From NCBI GenBank assembly GCA_934045075.1, contig OW203726.1, forward strand, positions 9,891,527 to 9,955,526: a stretch of DNA of 64,000 nt. Direction: 5' to 3'. Of this stretch, positions 22,430 to 63,837 are shown piece after piece. The translations under genes were made by a program, and so were the position numbers. Source of the DNA: Yponomeuta sedellus (lineage: Eukaryota > Arthropoda > Insecta > Lepidoptera > Yponomeutidae). Under the pieces are notes generated by a model. That model was given only the letters and a program-made list of their open reading frames with translations, was not told the origin of the DNA and made no database searches. Within the stretch, counting starts at the first letter, position 1. Each line of letters opens with the position of its first letter.

Positions 22430-24000
22430 CTTCATTAACCCACAAATAGCCCCCTACTCCCGACGCTAATTTATTCAACTTGCGTTACATACAATTGAGA
22501 GCTTTTATATACCTACCTATTTATTTAGTCAGCCAAAATATGCTTTCAGGATCCTATGCGCTTTTAAGTTTAAATGTAGATTAGTTAATGCTATGTCTAG
22601 GTACCTGCTGTGTGTCTGAGGTGTTCAAATACCTCAACTCTTGAAGCTGCCATTCCGCGGTGGGCACGCGTGGCAATTAAGCCCATATCTCTCTTTCTCG
22701 AGAGAAGGCCCGTGCTCTGTAAAAAAATATTTGCTAAGTCGTTATGTCAGACTTATAGCATTTAATTAGCACGCGATTTGAACTTGTGTTGAATAACAAT
22801 AGCGTCAAAAGATCGGAAGGGAAGGAAGGAACCAAAATGGTTATTTTAGTCTCCCGAAATGTTTCACTTTCACATTATGGCCACTTTTGCATAGCCAACA
22901 GCCGAAAGCGCTAAAAGTGGAAACTCCACTCCACCGCAAACGAAATTGATGGCAGATGGATATCCTTTGCCCTTTGTCGCTTTTGGCCGCTTAATTGATA
23001 CGGAATATTCGCAGCTCAGTTATCTACATAGGCAGGTAAACTAACAATCTACATTTATTTGTAAACGCTGTTTCTGTGTACCGTTACAAGTCAATTTATT
23101 GGGTTAGAATTAGAATAAAGTAAGAATTAGTTTTTAATTTTTGATTGGAAAGGCGACTGTCCAATGTCAATGAGTTCGAATTTCGACGATTCCATAGAGA
23201 CTTTATGTAGACCTATGTATTTGACAGCCCAGATTAGATTCGAAAGCACATTCGATAGCAGAAAGTGCTCAGATATTCGTAACAGTTTTTCCTTTTTGCA
23301 AAAAAAACTTTCTTTATTTACTTCCCAGAAGAGCCTTTTTAAAAGTACCGTACCCAAAGTACGGTACCTACTCTGTCTATCTGTCGCCAGGCTGTACCTA
23401 TCTCATAAACCGTGATTGATATAGCAGACAGTCAATTCAATTCAATCAAATTCTTTCAAATAAATTCTTTAAATTCACCCCTAGTCAATGTCAGGTTAAA
23501 ACGTAGTGGTTATAATATACTCTTTGGTCAGGTTTGTTGTGGAGAACCAGACAGTCACAAATTAGACAGGTAGGTAAAGACAGTTGAAATTCACACAAAT
23601 TATTTCTGTTGCCGTAGGTAGGTATTTTGTTTTTATAAAAACACAATAAAATAAATAGGTACTTCAGTGGGACGTTGCAAGATGATTTTTTGCCGTTTTA
23701 TTTTGCTCAGTAGAACCTTACATAATATTCAAATGTTGCATATAAGTATACCTATATCGGACGGAACTCTTCGTAGGCGAATCTTGGAACGTTTTTTTTT
23801 TCTTTTTGCAAAAAAGCTTTCTCATTATTATATTTTTCCTTAGTGCTGCCATCTAGCGGCGACATACAGAACTACCCCTAAATTATTGGGAGCACCAAAT
23901 CCTGAACGACCAAGGTCTGGAGTATTCAGGGAGGACGTCGGACAAGGGCGTCGATAGCACACGTCGTCTTTCCAATTCACTCTAGTGCAACATTTATTGA
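22430..24000. other. No gene recognised
   Basis: Open frames at 23127-23415 on both strands have no family resemblance. A TCTAGCGGCGACATACAG word at about 23852 is of a kind common in lepidopteran intergenic DNA. Confidence 0.35.
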
Positions 24001-24002
24001 CT

Positions 24003-24158
24003 TAAGAGAACGAGACGAAACCCACACAGGAAGGACAGGGTCAGGGCGTAAATTCTACACAACGCGTTGCGTTGTTTACGGAGAACGGGACGATTCCCAT
24101 ACAGGAAGGAAAGGGTCAGGGCGTAAATTTAACAATAAAGCGTTATGTCGTTTCCGCT
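24003..24158 (+). repeat. Imperfect tandem repeat, unit about 76 bp, two copies
   Basis: GGAAGGACAGGGTCAGGGCG and GGAAGGAAAGGGTCAGGGCG mark the two units, followed by TAAATT and a diverged GTTGCGTTGTTTACGG / GTTATGTCGTTTCCGC end. They lie upstream of the THUMPD1 gene; no link is implied. Confidence 0.65.
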
Positions 24159-24495
24159 CCCTAGTCCGACGTCCTTTCTGCGTCCAGGCCTTAGCAGTAT
24201 CGCGCAGAATTTGGAGCACATAATTATGCCACAGATGTCGCTACTAAATATCAGTACCTAGTACGTAAGGTCAACACCAGAGTATTCTGTGAATAAAATT
24301 TACTCTATGAAAAACTGTGTGCGTTTTTTGACATCTATTACATCACGAGAAACGTCAATCCGATTCCGATCCTGCCTGCACACTCAACCAAACTTTTGTT
24401 TGTATTTACCGTCCAATGTGAATCAATTTTATAATACGTAACCACTGGTTATATCATAGAAAATTCAATAGGGCGCAGTAAGTGAAGTGACTAGG

Positions 24496-25356
24496 ATGGG
24501 TGACGCACGCAAAAAGAAGAAGTTTTATTTCCGTAAGAGCCGAAACAAGTACTTCCTCGAAGCCGGTTTCAAGGGTTTCTTTTGCACGTGTAATTTCCGA
24601 GAAAAAGACTGCGTTAAAGAAGCTTACAACATTCTGAACGAATATGCGACGAAACTGTACCCAGATCTCGACGCTACGGAAGCGGCAGCCGCCGAGAACA
24701 AGTCCGATTCGGGCTCCGAAGAGGAACAAGACATTGGCGATATTCTCAAACGTGAAGTGGAACTTATGAGGAAAGATTCCCAAAAATCACTCAAACACAA
24801 AAGATTCCAAGCTGTGGAGACAGGAGCGTCAAATTGTATCTTCATAAAGACAAATCTACCTAGTCCTGAGGAACTTACAGCTGCCATATTGAAGGATCTG
24901 GTTACTACAAAGGTGGCTAAGACGAGGCATTTACTTCGCCTGGTTCCCATCATGGCAACTTGCAAAGCAAATTTGCCAGACATTATGGAATGTGCAGGAA
25001 AGCTGTTTGACAAATACTTCCTGAAGGAACCCTCAACTTTTGCTGTGATTTTCAACAAGAGGTTTAACAGTAGTGTGTCACGGGATCTAGTGATAAAAGA
25101 GCTAGCAGACTTAATAGTCCAAAAGAATGGAGAGAACAAAGCTGATTTGAAGAACCCAAAGTTGGCCATTATCATAGAGATCATCAAAGGCACTTGCTTG
25201 GTCAGTGTTCTGGAAGACTACTATGCTTATAAGAAATACAATTTGCATGAAGTATGCAAGGACGATGCTAGTACTGATACAGGTGAAACACTGGCTAAGA
25301 AAATAAAGAATGACTCACCATTGCCACCACCTACTGAACTGGCAGAGACCAAGTGA
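24496..25356 (+). CDS. THUMPD1: THUMP domain-containing protein 1 homologue (tRNA acetylation adaptor)
   Basis: This is a single-exon gene of 286 aa. The ATG at 24496 lies in a good context (AGG ATG G); an upstream in-frame GTG is not needed. The N-terminus is basic (ARKKKKFYFRKSRNKY), then comes GFFCTCNFREK, an acidic stretch (SDSGSEEEQDIGD) and, from about residue 120, the THUMP region with TRHLLRLVPIMATCKA, FAVIFNKRFNSSVSR and LAIIIEIIKGTCLVSVLEDY. The length matches yeast Tan1 and is somewhat shorter than vertebrate THUMPD1. Known: Tan1/THUMPD1 binds tRNA and assists the NAT10/Kre33 acetyltransferase in making N4-acetylcytidine at position 12 of tRNA-Leu and tRNA-Ser. It is convergent with the lipase gene. 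No decay is visible, so it is probably functional; whether the lack of introns reflects a retrocopy is open. Confidence 0.93.
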   Translation: MGDARKKKKFYFRKSRNKYFLEAGFKGFFCTCNFREKDCVKEAYNILNEYATKLYPDLDATEAAAAENKSDSGSEEEQDIGDILKREVELMRKDSQKSLKHKRFQAVETGASNCIFIKTNLPSPEELTAAILKDLVTTKVAKTRHLLRLVPIMATCKANLPDIMECAGKLFDKYFLKEPSTFAVIFNKRFNSSVSRDLVIKELADLIVQKNGENKADLKNPKLAIIIEIIKGTCLVSVLEDYYAYKKYNLHEVCKDDASTDTGETLAKKIKNDSPLPPPTELAETK

Positions 25357-25462
25357 AGAGTTACCATAGCCGTGACAAAAATACTATACTAAGCTTAAAG
25401 CTATGTAATATTGTATGCCCCAAACCAAAACTTTTCCATCTTCAATTGTTTATCCTCAATTA

Positions 25463-25468
25463 AATAAA
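25463..25468 (+). terminator. Polyadenylation signal AATAAA of THUMPD1
   Basis: A canonical AATAAA lies about 107 bases after the stop codon, followed by GTGT-rich sequence. Confidence 0.6.
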
Positions 25469-25639
25469 TGTGTCAAAACATATAATATTATTTAACACTC
25501 CCTGAACCATTGATTACAGGACTAATTCAACCTTGATATCATTGTCTATTCCAGTAATTAACACAATTTATAATGGTTGCACTTGAGGTAGGTACAGAGC
25601 CATAATGTATACGACAAATAGGAAAATATAGAACATAAC

Positions 25640-26090
25640 ATCATGTCTGCCTACCCCTCAAGTATCCCAGAGGGGCATAGACCAGGGACTGCCACTTGCT
25701 ACAATCCTGAGTACTTTTCTGGGTACTTTTTAGCTTTCCCTTCGCAAATACATCCCCTATTTGGTTAAAGTAGGTTCGAATCCAGGCATGGGTGGAATTT
25801 TTAACCTCTAACTAGGTTTTTATATATTTGTTTCGTCAATCTCTCTTCCTTTGTCCTCTTATTGAAACCAATGCAAGATTCTTTTCTCAATTTTAGTCAC
25901 TACATCCTCTTTCAGTCCACAATGTTCTCTAACTAATCAGACTATTGTGTATCCTGTCATTCAAAGTAACACTATACACATACTTCACAAGGACTTCATT
26001 TCTACTGCATTAATCCTACTTTCTTGATTCTTTTGCCACACCCAATTCTTGTTACTGTACATAAGTGTTGGGACCAGCAAACCATTATGA
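25640..26090 (-). mobile_element. RTE-like LINE 3' relic with nested tRNA-like fragment
   Basis: This is a decayed minus-strand copy of the element at 3062-3405, extending further 5' (TTTCGTCAATCTCTCTTCC, TTAGTCACTACATCC). At about 25773-25822 it is interrupted by TTCGAATCCAGGCATGGG plus a TTTTTAACCTCTAACTAGG end, a fragment of the tRNA-like foldback family, so that family transposed after the RTE relic landed. Confidence 0.6.
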
Positions 26091-26221
26091 ATGGCGAATC
26101 TAGCGGGTTTTGGAGATATTTTTTGGCTACCCACAATGGAGTGTAAGGGGCACCGCGGTGCACCGTTTCATTCAGAATAGGTACACCTACATTTTCAAAT
26201 TCATAAACTGGGTTAAGGTTC

Positions 26222-26842
26222 TGAGTGCTTAGTGCGAGTTTGACAGATCCAATCGAATAACTTTACTACCGCGTTAATCGAGCATCGAGTAGTGAATATG
26301 AGTAAGTTAACCGTTCGAACTGACAAAACGCTGTCACAGTACAACTCGCACTCGCGTTTATTCATGTTTTGGCTGGTAAACGTGTTCATTTCTCAACGTA
26401 AACCATTACATTTCGCATTCAGCAATTTTAATTTCCCTACTTGTCGCTAGGTGGCGCTTCCTCGATGCCATAGAAATATGCGTTTACGTTAACGCGATCG
26501 AGTAGTTAAAAAACTCGCACTAAGCACTCCGAGTGCTTAGTGCGAGTTTTTTAACTACTCGATCGCGTTAACGTAAACTCATATTTCTATGGCATCGAGG
26601 AAGCGCCACCTAGCGACAAGTATGGAAATTAAAATTGATGAGTGCGAGTTGTAATGGTTTACGTTGAGAAATGAACACGTTTACCAGCCAAAACACGAAT
26701 AAAGGCGAGTGCAATTTGTACTGTGACAGCGTTTTGCCAGTTCGAACGGTTAACTTACTCATACTCACTACTCAATGCTCGATTAACGCGGTAGTAAAGT
26801 TATTCGATTGGATCTGTCAAACTCTCACTAAGCACTCTGAGG
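26222..26842. repeat. Two MITE copies head to head (621-bp imperfect palindrome)
   Basis: Each half is a TIR element with ends GAGTGCTTAGTGCGAGTTT. The copies meet at about 26530 (AAGCACTCCGAGTGCTTAGT). The arms differ at several sites (for example TTTCGCATTCAGCAA against TTGATGAGTGCGAGTT), so this is old or assembled from two copies. The same family lies at 39219-39440 and 41858-42165. Confidence 0.8.
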
Positions 26843-26869
26843 GGCTGATGGTAAAGTTCTGAGGGGCTG

Positions 26870-27515
26870 ATGGTACAGGTAATTTGTTACAAATTATTAA
26901 GCCGGGGACCATAATGGAATGATGTAGATTTAATTTTTAATTGGACTGAGCTAAAAAATTATGTACTGCAACGAAAATACACTTTTCTCATCTTCCTAAT
27001 AGAACTTTTTCAACAGCTGGCTGTGCTGGCTGTGAGCAAAAGATATGGAAAAAACTTGCGTTGCGCAATATTTTTTTGAGGAAAAAGCGCTGTTGAAAGT
27101 TTTCCTTGCTACGATTTTTCGTAAAAAAATAAAAATCTAATAAAAAAAATAGTTTTCAAATACCTACAGCCTTATTTTTAAAAAAACGCAATCATTTAAT
27201 GGGTCGTTTGGCCGTATCTTTTTTTTACGTTAACTTGAAGTTTTATTTTTTCACAACTCCGTGGACTGAGTAGGTAAGTACCTATATGGTTTTAATTTCA
27301 AGTCGATACTTCCACGTGTTCTCGAGATACGGATTTTTAAATATATTTACAGACGGACAGACAGACCACAAAGTGATCCTTCAAAGTTTCCTTTTTTTCT
27401 TTTGAATTACGGAACCCTAAAAAGACATTTGGCGAACCTCGAACCTGTCTAATTTGTGTGGCAAACCTACAAATTACGGATAACAGTTCCTTGTTCCAAG
27501 TTATTAAATAAAATG
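26870..27515. other. No gene recognised
   Basis: AT-rich intergenic sequence between the MITE pair and a hairpin. There is an ACAGACGGACAGACAGACC word near 27351 of a type frequent in insect repeats. Confidence 0.35.
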
Positions 27516-27521
27516 TAAAAC

Positions 27522-27587
27522 CAAATACCTTTCATTAAACCAGAGTAGGTAGGGACCTACTCTCTGGTTTAATGAAAGGTATTTGGT
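27522..27587. repeat. Perfect hairpin, 26-bp arms
   Basis: ACCAAATACCTTTCATTAAA continues to CCAGAG, then a loop of about 16 bases, then the exact reverse complement. Confidence 0.85.
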
Positions 27588-28118
27588 AAATCGGTAAACA
27601 AACCCTCGATTGAAGTAGAAAGTACATACCTATTTATTTTTTAAATATTTTACTTTGAACTTGAATGAAACGAAGCAAGTTAAATCCCCCACACTTATAA
27701 AATGTATATTTCTTGGATTCACATAAAATCATATTGCAGTCGACAGGAGGTAAACCTTTACATTTTTTGCAAGTTGCCCTAATGTAACGGTAGAGTGCAC
27801 GCAACTAAAGCTTAATAGAACCTTAGCTTACTGTCGAATGTACCTTTTTCCCTACTTTCTGTGAACCGGTAATAAAAATAAAACTAGCTTTCTGATAATA
27901 TTTCAAATGTATTTAATAACCGAAAACTTATTCTAATGCTTATAATACTTTTTCAAGAGAATTTGCATTGACTAACTGCATTGCTTCGCTTAAAACTAAT
28001 CTATTAAGTATTCAATATAACTTAAGCTTAAAACAATTTATTATACAATTGATTTGCTTAGCAAACAACAAAGATACCTATTGCTACAAGGCCGGTGGAT
28101 TGTGCAGTACATTTTTAT

Positions 28119-58764
<30,646 letters not shown>

Positions 58765-58805
58765 TTTGAGAACAATTTTTCTCGTCCACCCAAACTTTTT
58801 TTATT

Positions 58806-58842
58806 CTAATTGAAATGTACACAATGAACGCAAGCTTATAAA
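58806..58842 (-). promoter_or_regulatory. Candidate lipase core promoter (TATA plus initiator)
   Basis: On the minus strand TTTATAAGC (58842-58834) is followed about 25-29 bases on by TTTCAATT, close to the arthropod initiator TCA[GT]T. This would give a 5' UTR of about 47 bases before the ATG. A second TATATAAAAG lies at about 59061-59052. Confidence 0.3.
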
Positions 58843-59229
58843 TCAGTTATTAAATATACAAGAGACACTTTCTAATCGAGACGAAACACGTCAGGCCTTA
58901 TAGAGCTTAAGATATAAAGTAACTTGAGCGTACGCGACGGCTACGTTCGGCTTACTGACATTAATTGCCAATAACAACGTGTTGACCAAACATACGTGCT
59001 ATCGGAAACATTTGTAATAAGACAAGTGTTCAGTCTCATCCGGGTGATCTTTTATATAGATACAAAGTAAGGCTAAGAGAAGAGCCCTGCAAAACAGTCA
59101 CTTTAGATACCTAAGTATGCGTAAGCAAATTTGAGAGCAGATTTATTTTGATGTCGCAAAAAACTAAATATTGTCATAATAAAGTACCTCAGTGGTACAG
59201 GAAGGAAAGCAAACAACAGTACAACAGGA

Positions 59230-59415
59230 CCTCTTGCTCGTGGTAGCTTGGTGGTTACCGAACCACAAAAAAATAATAAAATAAAAAAGCCTAGACATGA
59301 CGAAAGATTTTTTAATCCTCTTCCTCTTGCTCGTGGTAGCTTGGTGGTTATCGAACCACAAAAAAATAATAAAATAAAAAAGCCTAGACATGACGAAAGA
59401 TTTTTTAATCCTCTT
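59230..59415 (+). repeat. Two tandem 93-bp units
   Basis: CTCTTGCTCGTGGTAGCTTG recurs after 93 bases. The units differ at essentially one base (GGTTACC / GGTTATC). They lie upstream of the lipase start. Confidence 0.9.
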
Positions 59416-59488
59416 CCATAATATGGGGACACATTATTTACAAATAAACCTATATTTCAGTAGTAAACTAAAGTTTAACAAGGGTTAA

Positions 59489-61434
59489 CACGTTCCCTGT
59501 CCCCATACAAGAGGTTTGGTACTACCCATACGTCCAATAGATTTTTTGTTTTAAGTTTAAGTAATGCCCTAATACTTTACTAAATATGCGTTTACAAATG
59601 GAAAATTTGTTCATTTTTCCGGAAAAACACCATGACTCCGTATGGAGTCATGGGCGTATGAGCATAAATGTGTGTGACGCTATACGGAGTCATGGGCGTA
59701 TGAATGCAAAATCTCGTGACTCCGCTTAGAATCACGAACGCATGACGATAAAAAAGTGTTTATTTTCAATGGCACCACCTACCAAAATTATAGTATTTTT
59801 AATCTACCCTCATATTAAAATGATAACTAGCTTATCAGTTGTGCATTTTAACGTTCTATGAAAGATATTTCGTAACAAAATGGATAAAAGACTTCGTGAT
59901 ACAGATATATTGCGAGTGTTGAAAAACAGTGACGTGGAGCTGAGTTCCTAAGAAGAAGAAGATATCGTTTTTGATCGGGAATCTCCTACACCTCTTCTAC
60001 TTGAGTCAACTGAGAACATCACTGATTTCACTCAAGCTGAAAAGGTATCTGGGCAGGACCTAGGTACAGAAAACCTGTCTTTATGGTCCAGTCTTGATAT
60101 ATTTGCCCCAAGTGATCGTCAGCTGCGAGAATAATGGTCAATGCAAGTCAACGACCTGGCCGGGTCGAATGATTGTCATCGATGAATCAATGGTGCATTT
60201 TCGCGGTCGCCTTCTTTTTCGACAGTACATTCCATCGAATGGAATGTAAGTATGGAATTAAAATTAACAAAATATGCACAATAATTGGGTGGAGCTACGA
60301 AATTTACTAGAGCTAAAGCCAAAAAGTATTCGTCTTGGATTTATCTAGAAGTATTGTTTCGCAGTTGGCTGAAAATCTGCTAAATGAAGGCAGACTGATT
60401 ATTAATTATTCCTGATAACTTCTATACTAGCATTCCACTGGCAGAATTTTTGAAGAGCCGCGGCACTGATTTCCCACAGTAAACAAAAACGAAAGGGTTT
60501 GCCAAAAACTGTTGTTAGCTCTAAATTGTAAAAAGGAGAGATTGCAGAAGTCAAACGTTCTAAACTGGCATGACAAGCGTCACGTTTTTCTTCTTTCAAC
60601 ATGCTGTGGCAAATCAATGAAACTGGGTAGAGGACGAAGACCACAACTAAAACTTGAAATAATACTGGAGTATAATAAGGGCAAAAGAGGGCACCGACGT
60701 ATAATCAATCAATAAGCTACAATAACCCATCTAGAAAAACCATGATATGGTACAACAAAATTGCCATAGACTTGTTTTCAATCGCTGTTATAATAGCATA
60801 CCTACATTATTTACAAAGAAGTCCGTAAGAATACTGGCCGGAAAAAAACTTACTGTCGCAGCAGCTCATGAAGAAATTTCTTCATGAGCTAAAAGAATTG
60901 TTTGCAATAAAAAATGAGGACTGACCAACTTCTGCTACTGCAGAGCCATCATTTGTAAGTAAACACAGTTTTGAGAAGATTGAGAAACCAGAAGGCCGAA
61001 CCTCTAAAAAGGAACGCTGTGTAGGATGCTACAATAAACTTTTTTTACAAGGTAAAACTTTAAAAATTGCTGGCGCAAAAGCTTCCAGAGTGACTACTTG
61101 GTGCCCAAAATGTAAAACAACTTTCTATCGCACTTGTTATAATGTTATTTATTGATTTGTTTTTCATTAAATACAGAACTTACATTTAAAAAATAGTTTA
61201 ATTTATGATGCCACATAAAAACTTTTTAGAAAAAAAAAATACGTCGTGTTTTTTACTCTTTAAATACTTCATTTTGTAACTCATACGCCCATGGAAATAT
61301 CTTTGCTCTAACTCACACGCCCACAAAATAAATTTACCTTATTCTACCTTGCGATCGTGACTCCTACTGGAGTCATGGGCGTCCAAGTCAATACTGTCTG
61401 TGACTCCATGTGGAGTCATTGGACTGGCAACGTG
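59489..61434. mobile_element. piggyBac-like transposon with TTAA target duplication
   Basis: TTAA at 59485-59488 and 61435-61438 flank CACGTTCCCTGTCC at the left and its near mirror GGACTGGCAACGTG at the right. Subterminal palindromes of the form GACTCC-n4/6-GGAGTC followed by ATGGGCGT occur near both ends (59635, 59680, 59715; 61358, 61400). About 1.95 kb, smaller than intact piggyBac elements. Confidence 0.88.
59880..61155 (+). pseudogene. piggyBac transposase, decayed
   Basis: The start MDKRLRDTDILRVLKNSDVE at 59880 stops after about 23 codons (TAA), followed by an acidic segment. The catalytic region survives as RMIVIDESMVHFRGRLLFRQ and YIPSNGM near 60164-60240, the DE-x-M/L-x-F-RGR block of piggyBac, and as WHDKRHVFLLST and KLGRGRRPQLK near 60555-60660. 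The C-terminal Cys-rich finger (RCVGCYN, WCPKCKTTFYRTCYN) ends at TGA 61153-61155. Multiple stops and frame changes show an old, inactive copy. Confidence 0.85.
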
Positions 61435-61671
61435 TTAAAGCAATTTTTCTAAAATTATTTAAAATCTGTGGGAAAACAGCTCGCAGTGTCATGGCGTCAA
61501 ATCTGATGTCACGCCCAGGTAACGAAACATCAAATGTCAAACAAAACACGGGTGAAGTTCACCAATGTTACTCAAGCGTGACGTCACGCGGCGGTCTCAG
61601 TCAAAATGGCTGGAAGCGGTATCATTATCAGTCTTTTATTTTATTGAAAATATGTATTGGTAATCAAATTT

Positions 61672-61998
61672 TTTTTAAAAACCTATTTAGAGGCTAAAAA
61701 TTTCACCCATGCCGGGATTCGAACCCGCAACCTCTGGCTATCCGTGCCAGCGCTCTACCAATTGAGCCAATGGGCGACTCACGGCATCAATGAAATTTCG
61801 AACCTCTTTACAATATTCTCTGTATTACGTACAGGCAGCGACATCTGACTTAAGCAAATTGCATTACTTACAGCCCCGACTACCTACTTTGCAGTTAGGT
61901 TTAACATCGGAACGATCACTGTACCCACATGATTACACTATTTTTTATTTTTAATGCACTAACCCGTGCTAAGGAACAAATTTAAAAACCTATTTAAT
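61672..61998. repeat. tRNA-like foldback element, left arm and centre, rearranged right end
   Basis: AACCTATTTAGAGGCTAAAA, a reversed tRNA-like unit (GGATTCGAACCCGCAACCTC, GCGCTCTACCAATTGAGCC), then the centre as at 5540-5680 (TTTACAATATTCTCTGTATT). The right tRNA-like unit is missing; instead TTTTTAATGCACTAACCCGT starts another left-type end at 61949. Confidence 0.75.
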
Positions 61999-61999
61999 T

Positions 62000-62285
62000 T
62001 TTTTTTATAAAACTAAATTTGTTATAATCCTTTTAATATGTACTTTGCCATAATATCGTTAAGTCTTTGATTATTAAATAATGTTGGTAATACGCCTGGC
62101 AGCGACCCACGAACCTTGACCTCCGCCACCAAAAGACGCCATCTCTCCGTCTCTTTAATCGTCAACTGTATGTGTAATGGAGTGTTCATTAGGGGCCGAT
62201 CTTTGTTGTCTTTCCAGCGGTATTTAGGTTGTCCGACTGACCCACGTCCGGCTTCCTTTATATAATACTAGCTGTGCCCTGTGGT
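62000..62285. other. No gene recognised
   Basis: It contains CGCCTGGCAGCGACCCACGA and AGACGCCATCTCTCCGTCTC, GC-richer than the surroundings, but no frame or family could be named. Confidence 0.3.
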
Positions 62286-62606
62286 GTTACCAGTGGTTTA
62301 TTAGGGAAAATAATCGATTTTCCCATGGGGATAAGGTATTTTTCCGCAGTAAAACGTAGCTTACTTATGTGTTAATCCAGGGTGTCCGCTAACTCCATAC
62401 CGAAATTTATTAAAATACCTTCAACCGTTTAGACGTGCAGAAGTAACAAACATACACACTCACAAAGTTTCGCCTTTAACTCGTAAATTATTAGCCGCAG
62501 TAAAACGTAGCCCAAATGTTAATCCGAGGTGTCAGATAAACAATACCAAATTTTATTAAAATCGCGCCTGTCGTTAAGACGTGAAGAAGAAACAAACATA
62601 CACAAT
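62286..62606 (+). repeat. RTE-type 3' repeat, two partial units
   Basis: ATCGATTTTCCCATGGGGAT, CAGTAAAACGTAGC (twice) and AAGTAACAAACATACACACT; related to 55018-55205 and the source of the following minisatellite. Confidence 0.6.
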
Positions 62607-63222
62607 ACACACTCACAAACTTTCGCCTTTATAATATTGGTGTGATGTGATGATGTGATATCTTTTCATTACTCATACTAGCAGATAGATCTGAAGTTGC
62701 CTGAGGAGCGGGTTAAAAGTAAATCTTTTCAGCCTATACACACTCACAAACTTTCGCCTTTATAATATTGGTGTGATGTGATGATGAGATATCTTTTCAT
62801 TATTCATACTAGCAGATAGATCTGAAGTTGCCTGAGGAGCGGGTTAAAAGTAAATCTTTTCAGCCTATACACACTCACAAACTTTCGCCTTTATAATATT
62901 GGTGTGATGTGATGATGTGATATCTTTTCATTATTCATACTAGCAGATAGATCTGAAGTTGCCTGAGGAGCGGGTTAAAAGTAAATCTTTTCAGCCTATA
63001 CACACTCACAAACTTTCGCCTTTATAATATTGGTGTGATGTCTTTAATGTCTTTTCATTACTTATACTAGCAGATCTGAAGTTGCCTGAGGAGCGGGTTA
63101 AAAGTAAATCTTTTCAGCCTATACACAGTCACGAACTTTCGCCTTTATAATATTGGTGTGATGTGATGATGTGATGTCTTTTCATTACTCATACTAGCAG
63201 ATAGATCTGAAGTTGCCTGAGG
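62607..63222 (+). repeat. 131-bp minisatellite, about 4.7 copies
   Basis: Units start at 62607, 62738, 62869, 63000 and 63123 (ACACACTCACAAACTTTCGC). Periods are 131, 131, 131 and 123; the fourth unit is shortened and the last ends at CTGAGGACAGCTG. Each unit joins an RTE-like tail (TATAATATTGGTGTGATG) to ACTAGCAGATAGATCTGAAG and GCGGGTTAAAAGTAAATC. Confidence 0.92.
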
Positions 63223-63429
63223 ACAGCTGTCAAATTATAAAAAAACAGTTTGCGAAATTTAATTTCACATTTTGTGAAGCATGTTCAACTTCAAGGAATA
63301 TTCTAAAAAAAGAATTAGCTAAATCGATTCAGCTGCTCCCGAGATTTGCGCTTACCAACACATTTAGCGATTCATTTTAATATTATAGATGTATTTTATT
63401 TGTTTCTACAATATAAACAGAAAACCTGG

Positions 63430-63630
63430 TAACAATAGGATAAGCAGGTAAAGGACGATTTATATGGTCTGGTCTAGTCGAAATGTGAAGTAGTAGGTAA
63501 TGCTAAAAAATTAAGGAAATCTCAAAAACGAGTGACGTAATATTTTTTTTTTTTTATTATAGACAGAATTAAAAAATATAAAAAATTGTGTAAAGAGGTT
63601 TGCACCGTTACAACCTGACCGATTGTGATG
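63430..63630 (-). mobile_element. Unnamed SINE-like repeat, reverse copy
   Basis: Reverse counterpart of 15690-15870: AGGTAAAGGACGATTTATAT, CTCAAAAACGAGTGACGTAA, TTGTGTAAAGAGGTTTGCAC. Confidence 0.6.
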
Positions 63631-63837
63631 GACGATTTCTTGATGACTGTACCAACCTACTCGTACAGATGTAGTTTACATTTTTTACACAAACTAAATA
63701 TAGATTTGTAATACCTAACAATTGCCATAAGAGCGCATGTATCCGCCAACAAACTGCGTGGCAGTTTGGCGAATTTGTTGGATATTATCCTGTACTGTCT
63801 TCTGAATAAAGTTTTATTTAAATTATTTTATTATAAT

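Noticed and set aside
24624..25193. 189-codon minus-strand ORF under THUMPD1
   Set aside because: Shadow of the sense gene; the sense frame has clear family motifs.
59103..59432. 109-codon ORF with a repeated SSCLGFFILLFFCG segment
   Set aside because: The repeat is simply the 93-bp tandem duplication; one frame staying open through 31-codon units is expected.
62607..63222. CRISPR array
   Set aside because: Tandem units are contiguous without unique spacers, and the genome is eukaryotic.
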